A stretch of 64,000 nucleotides of DNA, taken from assembly GCA_964023275.1 (NCBI GenBank), contig OZ029913.1, forward strand, positions 48,239,976 to 48,303,975, in the 5' to 3' direction. Numbering within the stretch: the stretch's first letter is position 1; each line of letters starts with the position of its first letter. This stretch comes from Norana najaformis. Taxonomy: Eukaryota > Annelida > Clitellata > Crassiclitellata > Hormogastridae. A program made the translations under genes and the position numbers. The notes under the pieces are model-generated. The model saw nothing but the letters and a program-made list of their open reading frames with translations. It did not search any database and was not told the DNA's origin. Positions 7,302-16,997 of this stretch are shown piece after piece.

Positions 7302-8801
7302 TTAGTCGTCGTGCACGAACAACTGCATCGAGGTCAGACCTGGTACATACCGCGTCTCAGCATTAATGATAAATATTCTATACTTTTGAAATTTTACCAA
7401 AGAATCGATTTTAAATTCTCGATATACACTATCTAAATAAGTTGGATTAGGAGATGCATATAGAGTAACCCAAGTCTCACCCCCAGAAGATGCCTCTATT
7501 CGCCATTTATATATTCTTCCGAGATCGCCGGGTCTTCCTCTAAACCCGAATTTCCAAACCCTAACCGGTGTTGGGCACTTAATCGATAACCAGAAATCTC
7601 GATATGTGTTGATGGCAGGACACCACGCTTCGTCGTCACCATCATCCATGAACGCGTTAAATGCGGGGCAATTATCATATTCAGAACTAGCGCTCGCGAT
7701 AAAACCGGTAGAACCATTATTCGATTTTAATCTAGGAATGTATCCGACAGGACATCTTTTAAAGCTCTTATCGGGAATAGTAGGAATCCATTGAAACATA
7801 TTTAAACCCGAAAAACTTACTCCTCGCGATGTTATTATACGGAACCTCCAGTACGAATATTTTCTTGTAGCGTTAAACGTAAATTTATGTAAAATTCCGC
7901 TATCGAACGCCGTAGTGTTTTCCGGCACGATATCGGTGAAAGCGAGCCCATCATCGCTCGCTTGAACTTTCCACTTACTAATATTAGCTGTAGCAATGTT
8001 CCCAATAGCGATATGAAACCCAGACATAGACAAAGGAATTGGATATTGTATTTGTATCCACTCATTCGCCTCGGTAAGCGGATGCCAACAATCCGTTGTG
8101 TCAAAAGTATTTCGAAACGTTTGCCAACCGGCATACATTTGTGACTCGCCTTGAGGTTTGAGACTGCTAACACCAACTATATACGGGTAGTCGTCGATCA
8201 TCGTAAGATAGTTCGTCATCGTAGGTGTGGCTGTAACGATTCGTTCATCAACTCGCTCATCTACGTATTGTTTTGTTACCGCGTCTTGGTCATTCACGGG
8301 GTCTTGCAGAGCAGTCAACCGACCATTCGCAATGCTACACACCGCAACAGCAGTATCTCCATCTACTCGGTATATCGTGAAACCGGCGGCATCCCACGTC
8401 ATATGGCAGTGGGCTAGGTTGTCATTTCGTCGTATACGAAATCCATAAGGAAGAGATGAAATAGACGAAGTACCACCGAGTCGTATGTCAATTTCAGGCC
8501 CACCCGGCGTTGTACCGATAACCAGCTGAGGAGTTGTCAGCGCTCCGGTCATGACACCACCTCTCTTATTAAACTTACCACTCAACGCCTTATCGATGTA
8601 ACCTTTCGTTGCAGCGTTATCGGTCGTCGTGGGATCTTTTAATCCTTTTATTAAATTTCCTCCTATATTAATATCTCCGGTTGCAGCGTTTGTTCCATCC
8701 GTACGAAGGAAATTATCATTCATTTGAGATAGAGTAACACCACTAGAAATTACTCTTTGCGAAACCCCTACATCGGTATGTCCAAATTTATCAACAGGCA
8801 T
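7302..8801 (-). CDS. Fibre-like attachment protein with two discoidin-like domains
   Basis: The frame is open from 8834, but the ATG at 8799-8801 directly follows TATATAAA like the other genes and is the likely start (499 aa). The N-terminal ~190 residues resemble bacteriophage tail-fibre shafts: 'TTTDNAATKGYID', 'GGVMTGALTT' and 'NDQDAVTKQYVD'. Two beta-rich domains follow (about 200-340 and 350-495). Each has the F5/8 type C (discoidin) pattern of exposed aromatics and a 'W(K/R)(V/I)(Q/E)AS' strand ('WKVQASDDG', 'WRIEASSGG'). Such domains bind glycans or lipids, so a receptor-binding role is likely but inferred. The gene is convergent with the plus-strand block and lies just downstream of the protease. 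Confidence 0.7.
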   Translation of the reverse strand: MPVDKFGHTDVGVSQRVISSGVTLSQMNDNFLRTDGTNAATGDINIGGNLIKGLKDPTTTDNAATKGYIDKALSGKFNKRGGVMTGALTTPQLVIGTTPGGPEIDIRLGGTSSISSLPYGFRIRRNDNLAHCHMTWDAAGFTIYRVDGDTAVAVCSIANGRLTALQDPVNDQDAVTKQYVDERVDERIVTATPTMTNYLTMIDDYPYIVGVSSLKPQGESQMYAGWQTFRNTFDTTDCWHPLTEANEWIQIQYPIPLSMSGFHIAIGNIATANISKWKVQASDDGLAFTDIVPENTTAFDSGILHKFTFNATRKYSYWRFRIITSRGVSFSGLNMFQWIPTIPDKSFKRCPVGYIPRLKSNNGSTGFIASASSEYDNCPAFNAFMDDGDDEAWCPAINTYRDFWLSIKCPTPVRVWKFGFRGRPGDLGRIYKWRIEASSGGETWVTLYASPNPTYLDSVYREFKIDSLVKFQKYRIFIINAETRYVPGLTSMQLFVHDD

Positions 8802-8820
8802 TTTATATATAAGTATTTTT

Positions 8821-9255
8821 TTAATATAAATCATTGATAACTTCTTGGAAGTCTACACCACCACCAGCCATCTTCTTCAACGCGTATAAACATAAATGAC
8901 CGTAAAACACTTCATTATTAGGTTGTATTCGTTCGCTGTTATAATACACCGGACTGTGTAAATATTCTAACAGCTCGTCAGGAGGAGGGAGTCCGTAACT
9001 ATCGAAATAATGTTTTTTCGTATGATTCTTCACCCAAACTACCCAATGCGTCCCCTCTCCTTTAGAATCGTCTAAGTTGAGAATACCACACTCGTTCGTT
9101 CTCGGTCTTTTAGGTAATTGGTCTCGTAGGTACACTCCTCTGAAATTCGGGATCTTAATCTTTTTTACCGCATCGAGCAGTTGTATATTCGACAAAGGAA
9201 CATTTGGTAATGCGACGCCGCATACGTCTATTTCTTTAACGATTCCGTAACTCAT
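8821..9255 (-). CDS. Adenain-type cysteine protease
   Basis: Intact 144-aa frame starting after TATAAAAAA on the minus strand. The catalytic layout of adenovirus-type maturation proteases is visible: His70 in GTHWVVW, Asp85 in YFDSYG, and Cys122 in GHLCLYAL, with Gln111 as a possible oxyanion residue. An N-terminal Gly/Leu-rich segment and 'RGVYLRDQLP' complete the fold. In the family it cleaves capsid and core precursors during virion maturation. The stop lies 20 bp upstream of the fibre-like start, so the two may be co-transcribed. No lesion seen. Confidence 0.9.
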   Translation of the reverse strand: MSYGIVKEIDVCGVALPNVPLSNIQLLDAVKKIKIPNFRGVYLRDQLPKRPRTNECGILNLDDSKGEGTHWVVWVKNHTKKHYFDSYGLPPPDELLEYLHSPVYYNSERIQPNNEVFYGHLCLYALKKMAGGGVDFQEVINDLY

Positions 9256-9286
9256 TTTTTTATATTAGTTTAAATATATATATATG

Positions 9287-12200
9287 CTAAACGGAGTTAG
9301 CCTTTAACGAATAATGCCCATAAGCCAACGTGTGAATTCCATCTATCGTCATTACTCGTTTATCGTCGTCCGCGGATAAAGCGACTTTATTAACCTCTTC
9401 GGTAAACAAATCGTGTTTATACGATCTGATAACGTTCATTTTTCGTAATTGTTCTCTTTTAGTAAACAAGCAGTCTTTGTAATCGTCATGAGTAATCTGT
9501 TTCTTAACGACACATTTCTTTACACCTTTACATTTCTTGTATTCCTCACCATCCATTCTATACGAGTACAATTTAGCTCTCAATCCTACAAACTCTTCAA
9601 TTTGCTTTCCTCCAGCTTCGTCTTTGAACATGCCGATAACTTTCTTGTTAATTCCAATTTCTATACCTAATGGGTGGGTATCGCAAACACCTAACACCGC
9701 GTCTTTAGGATACTCGCTAGTATCGAATCTTCCTCGAACGTCGTCGGCGATATCGGCGTAAAAATCTTCCGTTTTTATTTCGTACGCTAGCGAATCGGTG
9801 TCGGTAAATAATAATTTAACCCTATCTCCGTATTTTGCCTTTACGTAATTGTAATGAAAGTCGTACATTAAACTTTTACTCAAGTCTAGTATACACATGC
9901 CTAGATATACCGGTTTATTGTAATGCACCTTCGTTTTTCTCATGTGGATGGCGATTAAATTCTCGTCAAAAATAGTTAGGCTATCGTAATTGGGTTTCGC
10001 GGCTAACTTAATAGCCTGCTTTTCATCGCATACCAATCTTACATCGACTCTATTTTCTATGTTCTCCATCGTCTTCCCGAACACGCTGTTGTTCATCAGT
10101 TTGAAGAAATCCTTCTCGAAATCGTTAGCAGCACTCGTTCGTAATCGCGTGTTCAAATCGATGTACTCTTTCAACCAAGTACTTTGTTCGAATAGTATCC
10201 CTCTATGAATTTTCGCAACCTTCAACCCGAGACTCTCGTACAGTTTTAAATTTTCGTAATGTAGCACATAATTCTTTTTATCGTTTAAATTTGGAATTAG
10301 TTTCGATACTACGCTCGTGCCGGGTTTTACATTTTCGGGGGCTAAAGGATAATCGTTGTGAAGATCGTGTAATTCGTTAGGATATTCCAAGTCTACTTCT
10401 AGTATACATCTTAAGGATCCTTCGTCGGTAAGACTTTTCCAGTTATCCAACTCGTCTTTTTCCATCCATCTAAATCCACGAGTCGGTAGTAATTGACTCA
10501 TAGCCCATCCATACAAATTATTCGCATCCAGATAAGATATACCGGTTTATTGTAATGCACCTTCGTTTTTCTCATGTGGATGGCGATTAAATTCTCGTCA
10601 AAAATAGTTAGGCTATCGTAATTGGGTTTCGCGGCTAACTTAATAGCCTGCTTTTCATCGCATACCAATCTTACATCGACTCTATTTTCTATGTTCTCCA
10701 TCGTCTTCCCGAACACGCTGTTGTTCATCAGTTTGAAGAAATCCTTCTCGAAATCGTTAGCAGCACTCGTTCGTAATCGCGTGTTCAAATCGATGTACTC
10801 TTTCAACCAAGTACTTTGTTCGAATAGTATCCCTCTATGAATTTTCGCAACCTTCAACCCGAGACTCTCGTACAGTTTTAAATTTTCGTAATGTAGCACA
10901 TAATTCTTTTTATCGTTTAAATTTGGAATTAGTTTCGATACTACGCTCGTGCCGGGTTTTACATTTTCGGGGGCTAAAGGATAATCGTTGTGAAGATCGT
11001 GTAATTCGTTAGGATATTCCAAGTCTACTTCTAGTATACATCCTAAGGATCCTTCGTCGGTAAGACTTTTCCAGTTATCCAACTCGTCTTTTTCCATCCA
11101 TCTAAATCCACGAGTCGGTAGTAATTGACTCATAGCCCATCCATACAAATTATTCGCATCCAGATAAGATATACCGGTTTATTGTAATGCACCTTCGTTT
11201 TTCTCATGTGGATGGCGATTAAATTCTCGTCAAAAATAGTTAGGCTATCGTAATTGGGTTTCGCGGCTAACTTAATAGCCTGCTTTTCATCGCATACCAA
11301 TCTTACATCGACTCTATTTTCTATGTTCTCCATCGTCTTCCCGAACACGCTGTTGTTCATCAGTTTGAAGAAATCCTTCTCGAAATCGTTAGCAGCACTC
11401 GTTCGTAATCGCGTGTTCAAATCGATGTACTCTTTCAACCAAGTACTTTGTTCGAATAGTATCCCTCTATGAATTTTCGCAACCTTCAACCCGAGACTCT
11501 CGTACAGTTTTAAATTTTCGTAATGTAGCACATAATTCTTTTTATCGTTTAAATTTGGAATTAGTTTCGATACTACGCTCGTGCCGGGTTTTACATTTTC
11601 GGGGGCTAAAGGATAATCGTTGTGAAGATCGTGTAATTCGTTAGGATATTCCAAGTCTACTTCTAGTATACATCCTAAGGATCCTTCGTCGGTAAGACTT
11701 TTCCAGTTATCCAACTCGTCTTTTTCCATCCATCTAAATCCACGAGTCGGTAGTAATTGACTCATAGCCCATCCATACAAATTATTCGCATCCAGATAAG
11801 CGATGAATTTAGACTCCTTCGAACTATCGAATGCCCGCATATATTTATTGTTCGCTTTCGCGTAACGATTCGAAATTGTACTGATTCCTCCTCTCGTGCC
11901 GTTCTTAACCATTAGAAGCATATCGTAATCGCTTAACAATTCTAACTCTACTCCGGTTAACTTCAATGCGGCATCCCAAGCTAGTCCTGGTGATGTGTAA
12001 TACCACGCAGGGTCTAGACCGTAGTTACTCGAACACACGTCTCTAAAATTCTCGAATACATCGGCTAGCAGTAAAACATTGGATTCGTTGTACAAGTCGT
12101 GGTAATCTCTTAAGGTCTTACACCCAAACTCTTTCCATACCGTTTGCGCGTGTTGGTATTGTTCGTCGCTAATATCAGAATCGTTTAGTCTTGAATAGAA

Positions 12201-13947
12201 AGCATCCTTCGAAGGTAATTTAGTCTCGTTCAGTTTTTCAACGCAATCGATGTAATCATACGGATAAACTCCTTTTCTTAGTAAAAGATCGAGTTGTACA
12301 CCAGAGTAATTCGCGCTGAGATTTTTACATTGGTCTTTACTTAGATTCTTCGATAACGCTTCAAGACTCGAAGCCATGAATTTAAAACTGTCGATAAAAC
12401 GCAGTTCTCTTTTAACGAGTATTTCCTCACCATCTTTCCAAAACTTATCGACTATAACCTCTCTGCTAAACGACACGTACTTTTCTTCGTTGTAGGGAAT
12501 ACAATTGATCTTCTCGCCGTTATCACCACACAGTTTCTTTATAAATAGATGACTGTCGTATCCGGAAAGATTATGAAACACTACGGGGAAAAACTTTGGC
12601 GCTTTGTAGTTTAGATTACATATATTATGAGCGGCACCTCTAAACTTACCGGTAAAATGACAGTGATCTCTAACTTTATCGTTATTTAACTCTTTACAAC
12701 ATATATGGCATGTACTAGCTTCGTTATAACTCTTCTTATCATCTTCGGTAAATATCATCTTCTTTTGAAAATCAAAACTCCGATATATGTTTTTTATATT
12801 TTCTTCAAGCTTATCTATAAATATTTGGGCAACGTCGTCTTCGTCGGTTTTCGCCGTAAACTTTACCAGGTCTTGCGAATAAAGTTTATCGTCGAAACAT
12901 TTGATGTAATAGCAAAACGAGCTAGGTGTATGCTTTTGGTACTGGTTGGTGTAAGACACGCTAGGATCGGGTTGACATGTATCGATTGGTTTTATGAAAG
13001 ATTCGAAATCCGCATACACAATGAATGGGACTCTTATCGATCTACAGTAGTTTTCAAATTGTAACATAGTACCGGGTTTTGGCATCTCCACTCTCGCAAC
13101 ACCGTGGTTGTTGCAGTGCTCTGTATGCTTAACGAGAGCTTCTTCCCTTTCAAATCCATTAAGACAACGCCGACAATAATGCATGTGGGTTTTTGCTTTG
13201 CTCGTTTGAGAAGATAATAATCTGCTAAGATTCTTGATCAAACAATAATGTTGCGTGTTATCATCCGCAATCAGTAGTAAATCGATAGGGATAACGTCGG
13301 TATCTCCGTTTCGATTAGATATTCTTAACGGATATACAAATCTTTCGTAGCCGAAAACATTAACGCTTAGATTATTTCTTTTCTCGAATATATCGATGTC
13401 TTTCAACGAAACAGGAAAATTAATTTCTGTCCAATTAAAATTTTCAGATTGCGTTCGTAGTAATTCAGTTATTCGTTCTGGATGTTTATCAATGGGATGT
13501 AAAGCTCTAGCAATACACCATTTAAAACACTCGTCGTCTTCGTTCTTCATATTGATAATAGCTTTTTTGCTAGCTAGTTCTTTCGGTAAGGGAATGTATG
13601 AATTACCTTTTAGTGGTTTATAAACAGCTGTATTAATATCTAGCTTGACCACAGTCTTAAATCTCCAATTACTTCCTCGCATCTGGAAAGTAGCCATAGA
13701 CTCCAACATCTTATCTTTCATATTACTATACATTTCATTCACATCGGTAGCATCTAAATTAACTTCAGTTTTTGTCACGAATGGAATATCGCCGTAGGTC
13801 ACCTCTCCAGATTTCATGTCAACACGCTCCATAATACAAGTAAGAACTAAATTAATCTTTGTCTGACGATTACTAGTAAACAAATTAATTACCTGTGGTT
13901 CAACTTTACTAAGAAAAGACTCAGCATCTATTCCATCAATAATCAAT
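9287..13947 (-). pseudogene. Protein-primed family-B DNA polymerase, broken by triplication and LINE insertion
   Basis: Minus-strand polymerase in three overlapping open frames (13946-11130, 11148-10498, 10516-9287). Counting from 13946: the exonuclease has ExoI YADFE near residue 310, ExoII HNLSGYD near 459 and ExoIII YHDLY near 615. A Cys/His cluster (CHIC...DHCHF...NICN) of endonuclease VII style lies at 412-441. Polymerase motif A is DANNLYG near 716, motif B KLMNNSVFGKT near 865, and motif C TDTDS near 9,800. The 632-bp segment holding motifs A and B is present three times and is not a multiple of three, so each junction shifts the frame. The 5' end is interrupted by a LINE at 13,948; an ATG in a suitable register lies beyond it at 15,513-15,515. 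Confidence 0.92.
9905..11800. repeat. Three tandem 632-bp copies inside the polymerase gene
   Basis: Copies span 9905-10536, 10537-11168 and 11169-11800. They differ at a single position that I could find: T at 10411 against C at 11043 and in the third copy. Junctions share a 2-bp AG microhomology. The unit length leaves a remainder of two bases per codon frame, which breaks the polymerase. It is either a recent tandem duplication or an assembly artefact. Confidence 0.95.
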
Positions 13948-15500
13948 TTCTCGTTGCTTGAGGGATCCTTTCCTTCTGGTTTTGCTCATGCCATAGTTCA
14001 TCCTCTGCTAAAGAAACCTTCTCTCGATCCAAGTGACCTGTCTAATTACAGACCCATCTCAACTTTGAATTTTATATCTAAAATTCTTGAACGGGTAGTC
14101 TTGAATCGTATGCAAGCTCACCTTTCTTCCAACCCACTAATTTCTCCATTTCAGTCTGCTTACCGTAAATTTCATTCAACAGAATCTGCCCTGCTTGCTG
14201 TCCATAATGACATCATGTGTTCCATGGATAAGGGTAAGGTGACTGCACTTGTTCTCCTTGATTTGTCTGCTGCCTTTGATACTGTCGACCACTCTCTCCT
14301 TTTGCATCGTCTTCAACATTGGTTTGGAGTTTCTGGTCCTGCCCTACACTGGTTTGCTACTTACCTCAGCCCTCGCACTCAATCTGTATATTTAAATGGA
14401 CATTATTCAGCTAGTGCCTCGTTGACTTGTGGCGTTCCGCAGGGTTCTGTACTTGGTCCTCTTTTGTTTACATTATACACCACACCTCTAGGTACTCTGC
14501 TAGACAATCATTCACTGGGATATCATTTCTATGCTGATGATACCCAAATCTACATCTCATTTGACAGTTTGACTTGTCACTCGTCTGTGCAGCTGTTGTC
14601 TGATGCTTTTGAAGAGCTGCAGTCTTGGATGGCAGCAAATAAACTTCTCCTTAACCCCTCGAAGACTGAATTTCTACTGCTTGGCACTCCTCAGCAACTT
14701 AAGAAATTCGAATGGCTTAAATCTGTAAAACTGGGTGATTCACTGATTGAGATGACTGATACTGCTCGTGACTTGGGTGTTGTTTTTGATTCAACCATGT
14801 CCCTCACAACCTATGTAAATGGTATTTGTAAGTCATCATATATGTATATTCGAGACATACGCAGAATTAGGCATTATGTCCCCATGTCTTCCAGAATATC
14901 CTTAGCTAACGCATTGGTCTCCAGTCGTCTTGACTATTGTAACTCCATTCTTGTTGGTATCACTAAATCAAACATGCAGAAACTCCAAAGAGTTCAGAAC
15001 TCCTTGGCTAGAGCCATAACAAATACTTCTAAATATGAGCATATAACGCCTGTGCTTAAATCTTTACATTGGCTTCCTGTTCAGCAAAGGATTTGTTTCA
15101 AATTAGGACTTACGGTTTATAAAACATTGAACTATGGCCAACCACAATACCTGAAATCAATCCTTATTCCCCAGACTTACCATTATTCTGCAAGGTCATC
15201 TGATTGTCTTTCTCTTGTCATACCTTGGGCTAGAACTGTTCTTGGTAAACAAGCATTTTCGGTTGCTGGACCAAAATTTTGGAATTCCTTCCCTGTGTCT
15301 GTTCGTTCTGCTCAGTCGCTCCTGTCATTTCGTTCTCAACTTAAAACTTACCTGTTTCAAATTGCTTATCCACCATAGGCTGCCTCTCTGTCGTGCGGAC
15401 TGACCTCCTGGATATCGACCTGATTGTGGCTTGGTTTTGGTGTGCCATCGGTTGATGCCTTGTGCATTAGACACTGGCGCATTAGAAGTTGCTAATTAAT
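13948..15500 (+). mobile_element. 5'-truncated L2/CR1-type LINE inserted in the Polinton
   Basis: An intact frame (13954-15378, 474 aa, open from the truncated 5' end) covers the reverse transcriptase and C-terminal part of a non-LTR retrotransposon. It includes 'SNYRPISTL', 'LLDLSAAFDTVDH', 'GVPQGSVLGPLLF' and the catalytic FYADDTQ. The element lacks its endonuclease, the usual 5' truncation. It ends in a TAAT/ATAA-rich tail and is bounded by the 10-bp target-site duplication AATAATCAAT at 13938-13947 and 15501-15510. It lies at the start of the polymerase gene in the opposite orientation. Confidence 0.93.
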
Positions 15501-15942
15501 AATAATCAATCCCATCGATTGTGTATTGTTTTGCAAATCCCTTAATAGCGGTTGCGGTCTCTCGAATTTTAAACTTGTTCTTTTTATAAAGTTTACCGAA
15601 AATAGAATTTACTTTTGTTTTTAATGCTTCTAACTTTTCGTTCACGATTCTTTTTGGCTCCTCTGGTATATAACTTCCAATCCAATCAGCAATATCTTTG
15701 GTGTAAGTATTAATCGCTGATTTAGTCTCATTAAAAACTTTCCTAACAAACGAAGATGGTAATGGTGTAAGTGTTGGCACACCTATTTCGGGGACTGGGT
15801 CATCGGGCAAATTATGCTTAGCGCTCTCCATGGTGTTAATAGTTTTGATCAACTCCGCTTTTCGCAACTTGTAATAGCCTTTCAGTCCACGCTGTTTCGC
15901 TATATCTCGTAATTCACGAATTGTTTTCGTATTGTATTCCAT
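15496..15942 (-). CDS. SAP-domain protein upstream of the polymerase
   Basis: The open frame extends to 16008, but the ATG at 15940-15942 follows CATAATAAA, the leader shared by the element's genes, and is preferred (148 aa). Residues 1-38 are a SAP-type DNA-binding motif (TIRELRDIAKQRG followed by YYKLRKAEL). A Pro-rich linker and a Lys-rich helical half follow. It is the minus-strand neighbour directly upstream of the polymerase. Its final codons now come from LINE-side sequence, because the LINE landed where this gene's end meets the polymerase start. The two probably overlapped before the insertion. Function beyond DNA binding is unknown. Confidence 0.6.
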   Translation of the reverse strand: MEYNTKTIRELRDIAKQRGLKGYYKLRKAELIKTINTMESAKHNLPDDPVPEIGVPTLTPLPSSFVRKVFNETKSAINTYTKDIADWIGSYIPEEPKRIVNEKLEALKTKVNSIFGKLYKKNKFKIRETATAIKGFAKQYTIDGIDYY

Positions 15943-16008
15943 TTTATTATGTATGTTCATCTCTTTAAGTAAGAGTGGAAAAATATTTTTAGATTCTGTA
16001 ACTACCAT

Positions 16009-16111
16009 TGATAGTTACAGAATAAAAAATTAAATATCATGTCGTTTACAACTGTTCTGGTTCTGGTTCTGGTTTGGTAGCGGTGTTTGATGATGAAAAT
16101 GATTCGAGAAT
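16009..16111. other. Spacer between SAP and acidic genes
   Basis: Contains a short TTCTGG tandem (about four units near 16,055-16,075) and an AT-rich stretch. No convincing gene. Confidence 0.5.
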
Positions 16112-16543
16112 TTAACTCATGCGGTTATGAAATCCATTCTTCGCCTCAAAATACGTTACTTCCAATTTATCGAGACTTTTCTTAAGATTATAAATGATCG
16201 TTTCGAATTCGTTATTAACGATTTTTCTAGTAAGTTCGCTGTTAGCATCGTCATCGGATACTTCTTCGTCATTGTAGCACTCATTACACGTGCTACTACA
16301 TTCGCTACTACTGTATTCACTACTACTGTATTCACACTCGTCTGAAGCGTCTCCGATCAGGTCGAAAACTTCGGTTACAAATTCATCACAGGCGTCTTTC
16401 ACTTCAGAAACGAAACAGGTTATAAGTTTTGCGTTTTCGGAAGCTAATGTTAACAATGGGCCCATATGTAGCAAAGGTTTTATAATGGGTGTAGGTTCTG
16501 TTCTGTAAATATCAAATGTTTTATAATCCACCGTCATTGCCAT
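16112..16543 (-). CDS. Acidic protein of unknown function
   Basis: Intact 143-aa frame; its ATG follows TTATTATAATAAA. After a hydrophobic N-terminal half (MGPLLTLASENAKLITCF) it has a Ser/Glu/Cys/Tyr-rich low-complexity stretch (repeats of SSSEY type) and an Asp/Glu run, then a helical Lys/Glu C-terminus. I do not recognise a family. It is the first gene of the right-hand minus-strand arm, just downstream of the repeated regulatory-looking region, which suggests an early or regulatory protein. Codon use resembles the other Polinton genes. Confidence 0.55.
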   Translation of the reverse strand: MAMTVDYKTFDIYRTEPTPIIKPLLHMGPLLTLASENAKLITCFVSEVKDACDEFVTEVFDLIGDASDECEYSSSEYSSSECSSTCNECYNDEEVSDDDANSELTRKIVNNEFETIIYNLKKSLDKLEVTYFEAKNGFHNRMS

Positions 16544-16654
16544 TTTATTATAATAAATTATTTTCTTAAAATAAAAACAAGAAGCTATTTTTTTAGCAAA
16601 AAAGATGATGCGTATAGAAATTCTCTAACGTTAACGAAGGCGGGACAGAGCCGA

Positions 16655-16918
16655 TAGTTTCGATGAACCTATAATATGGTTGCGTGCGCGTTCTATTTTT
16701 AGATCTGGGAATTTCCAGTAGTTTCGATGACGTCATCATGTTTTTATTTTTGATTAGGAACCTATAGGTTCGGGTTGAACCTAGAGTATTGGTTCATATT
16801 TGGAATTGTTGAGCGTGCGCGAAAATTGGGAATTTCCGGTAGTTTCGATGACGTCATCACGTGATTATTTGGTGAGGAACCTATAGGTTGAAATTTAACC
16901 TAGAATATTGGTTGTTGT
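16655..16918. promoter_or_regulatory. 121-bp repeat array with kappaB-like, CRE and palindromic sites
   Basis: Two units (from 16707 and 16828, period 121) plus a shortened unit to the left each carry the same ordered sites. GGGAATTTCC is at 16707-16716 and 16828-16837. GTAGTTTC then leads into the palindrome GATGACGTCATC at 16726-16737 and 16847-16858, containing the CRE TGACGTCA. Next come AACCTATAGGTT (16759-16770 and 16878-16889; the first copy extends to a 14-bp palindrome) and an AACC...GGTT inverted pair. GCGTGCGCG precedes each GGGAATTTCC. An E-box CACGTG is at 16858-16863. The array is upstream of the acidic/SAP/polymerase arm and near the element end, so it may be an enhancer, part of the terminal repeat, or a replication region. 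Confidence 0.65.
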
Positions 16919-16997
16919 CCCAGAACCCGGGTTTCTCTACTACTAATACCCGTATCAGACTGTTCATCAAATAATTTATCCAAAACATTTTTGTCAG

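Larger units (their letters stand above)
1..16920. mobile_element. Maverick/Polinton (adintovirus-like) element, left end outside window
   Basis: The block encodes the hallmark Polinton set: packaging ATPase, adenain-like protease, minor and major capsid proteins, virion phospholipase A2 and family-B DNA polymerase. Genes are tightly packed with spacers of 2-70 bp and share an A-rich leader, unlike the host DNA to the right. The integrase and left terminal repeat are not in the window. The right boundary is placed at about 16,920 (give or take 40), where Gypsy-like coding sequence begins on the minus strand. Most frames are open, so the copy is fairly young. It is nevertheless disabled by a stop in the ATPase, a frameshift near 2,405-2,425, a LINE in the polymerase and a triplicated polymerase segment. 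Confidence 0.93.

Noticed and set aside
9990-11472. Three identical 72-aa plus-strand frames
   Set aside because: Antisense shadows repeated because the 632-bp polymerase segment is triplicated.
9905-11800. CRISPR-like or LTR-like interpretation of the direct repeats
   Set aside because: Units are contiguous coding segments of one gene, without spacers or LTR ends.
16036-16078. 13-codon plus-strand ORF with an AT-rich leader
   Set aside because: Made of a TTCTGG-type simple repeat; too short to support.
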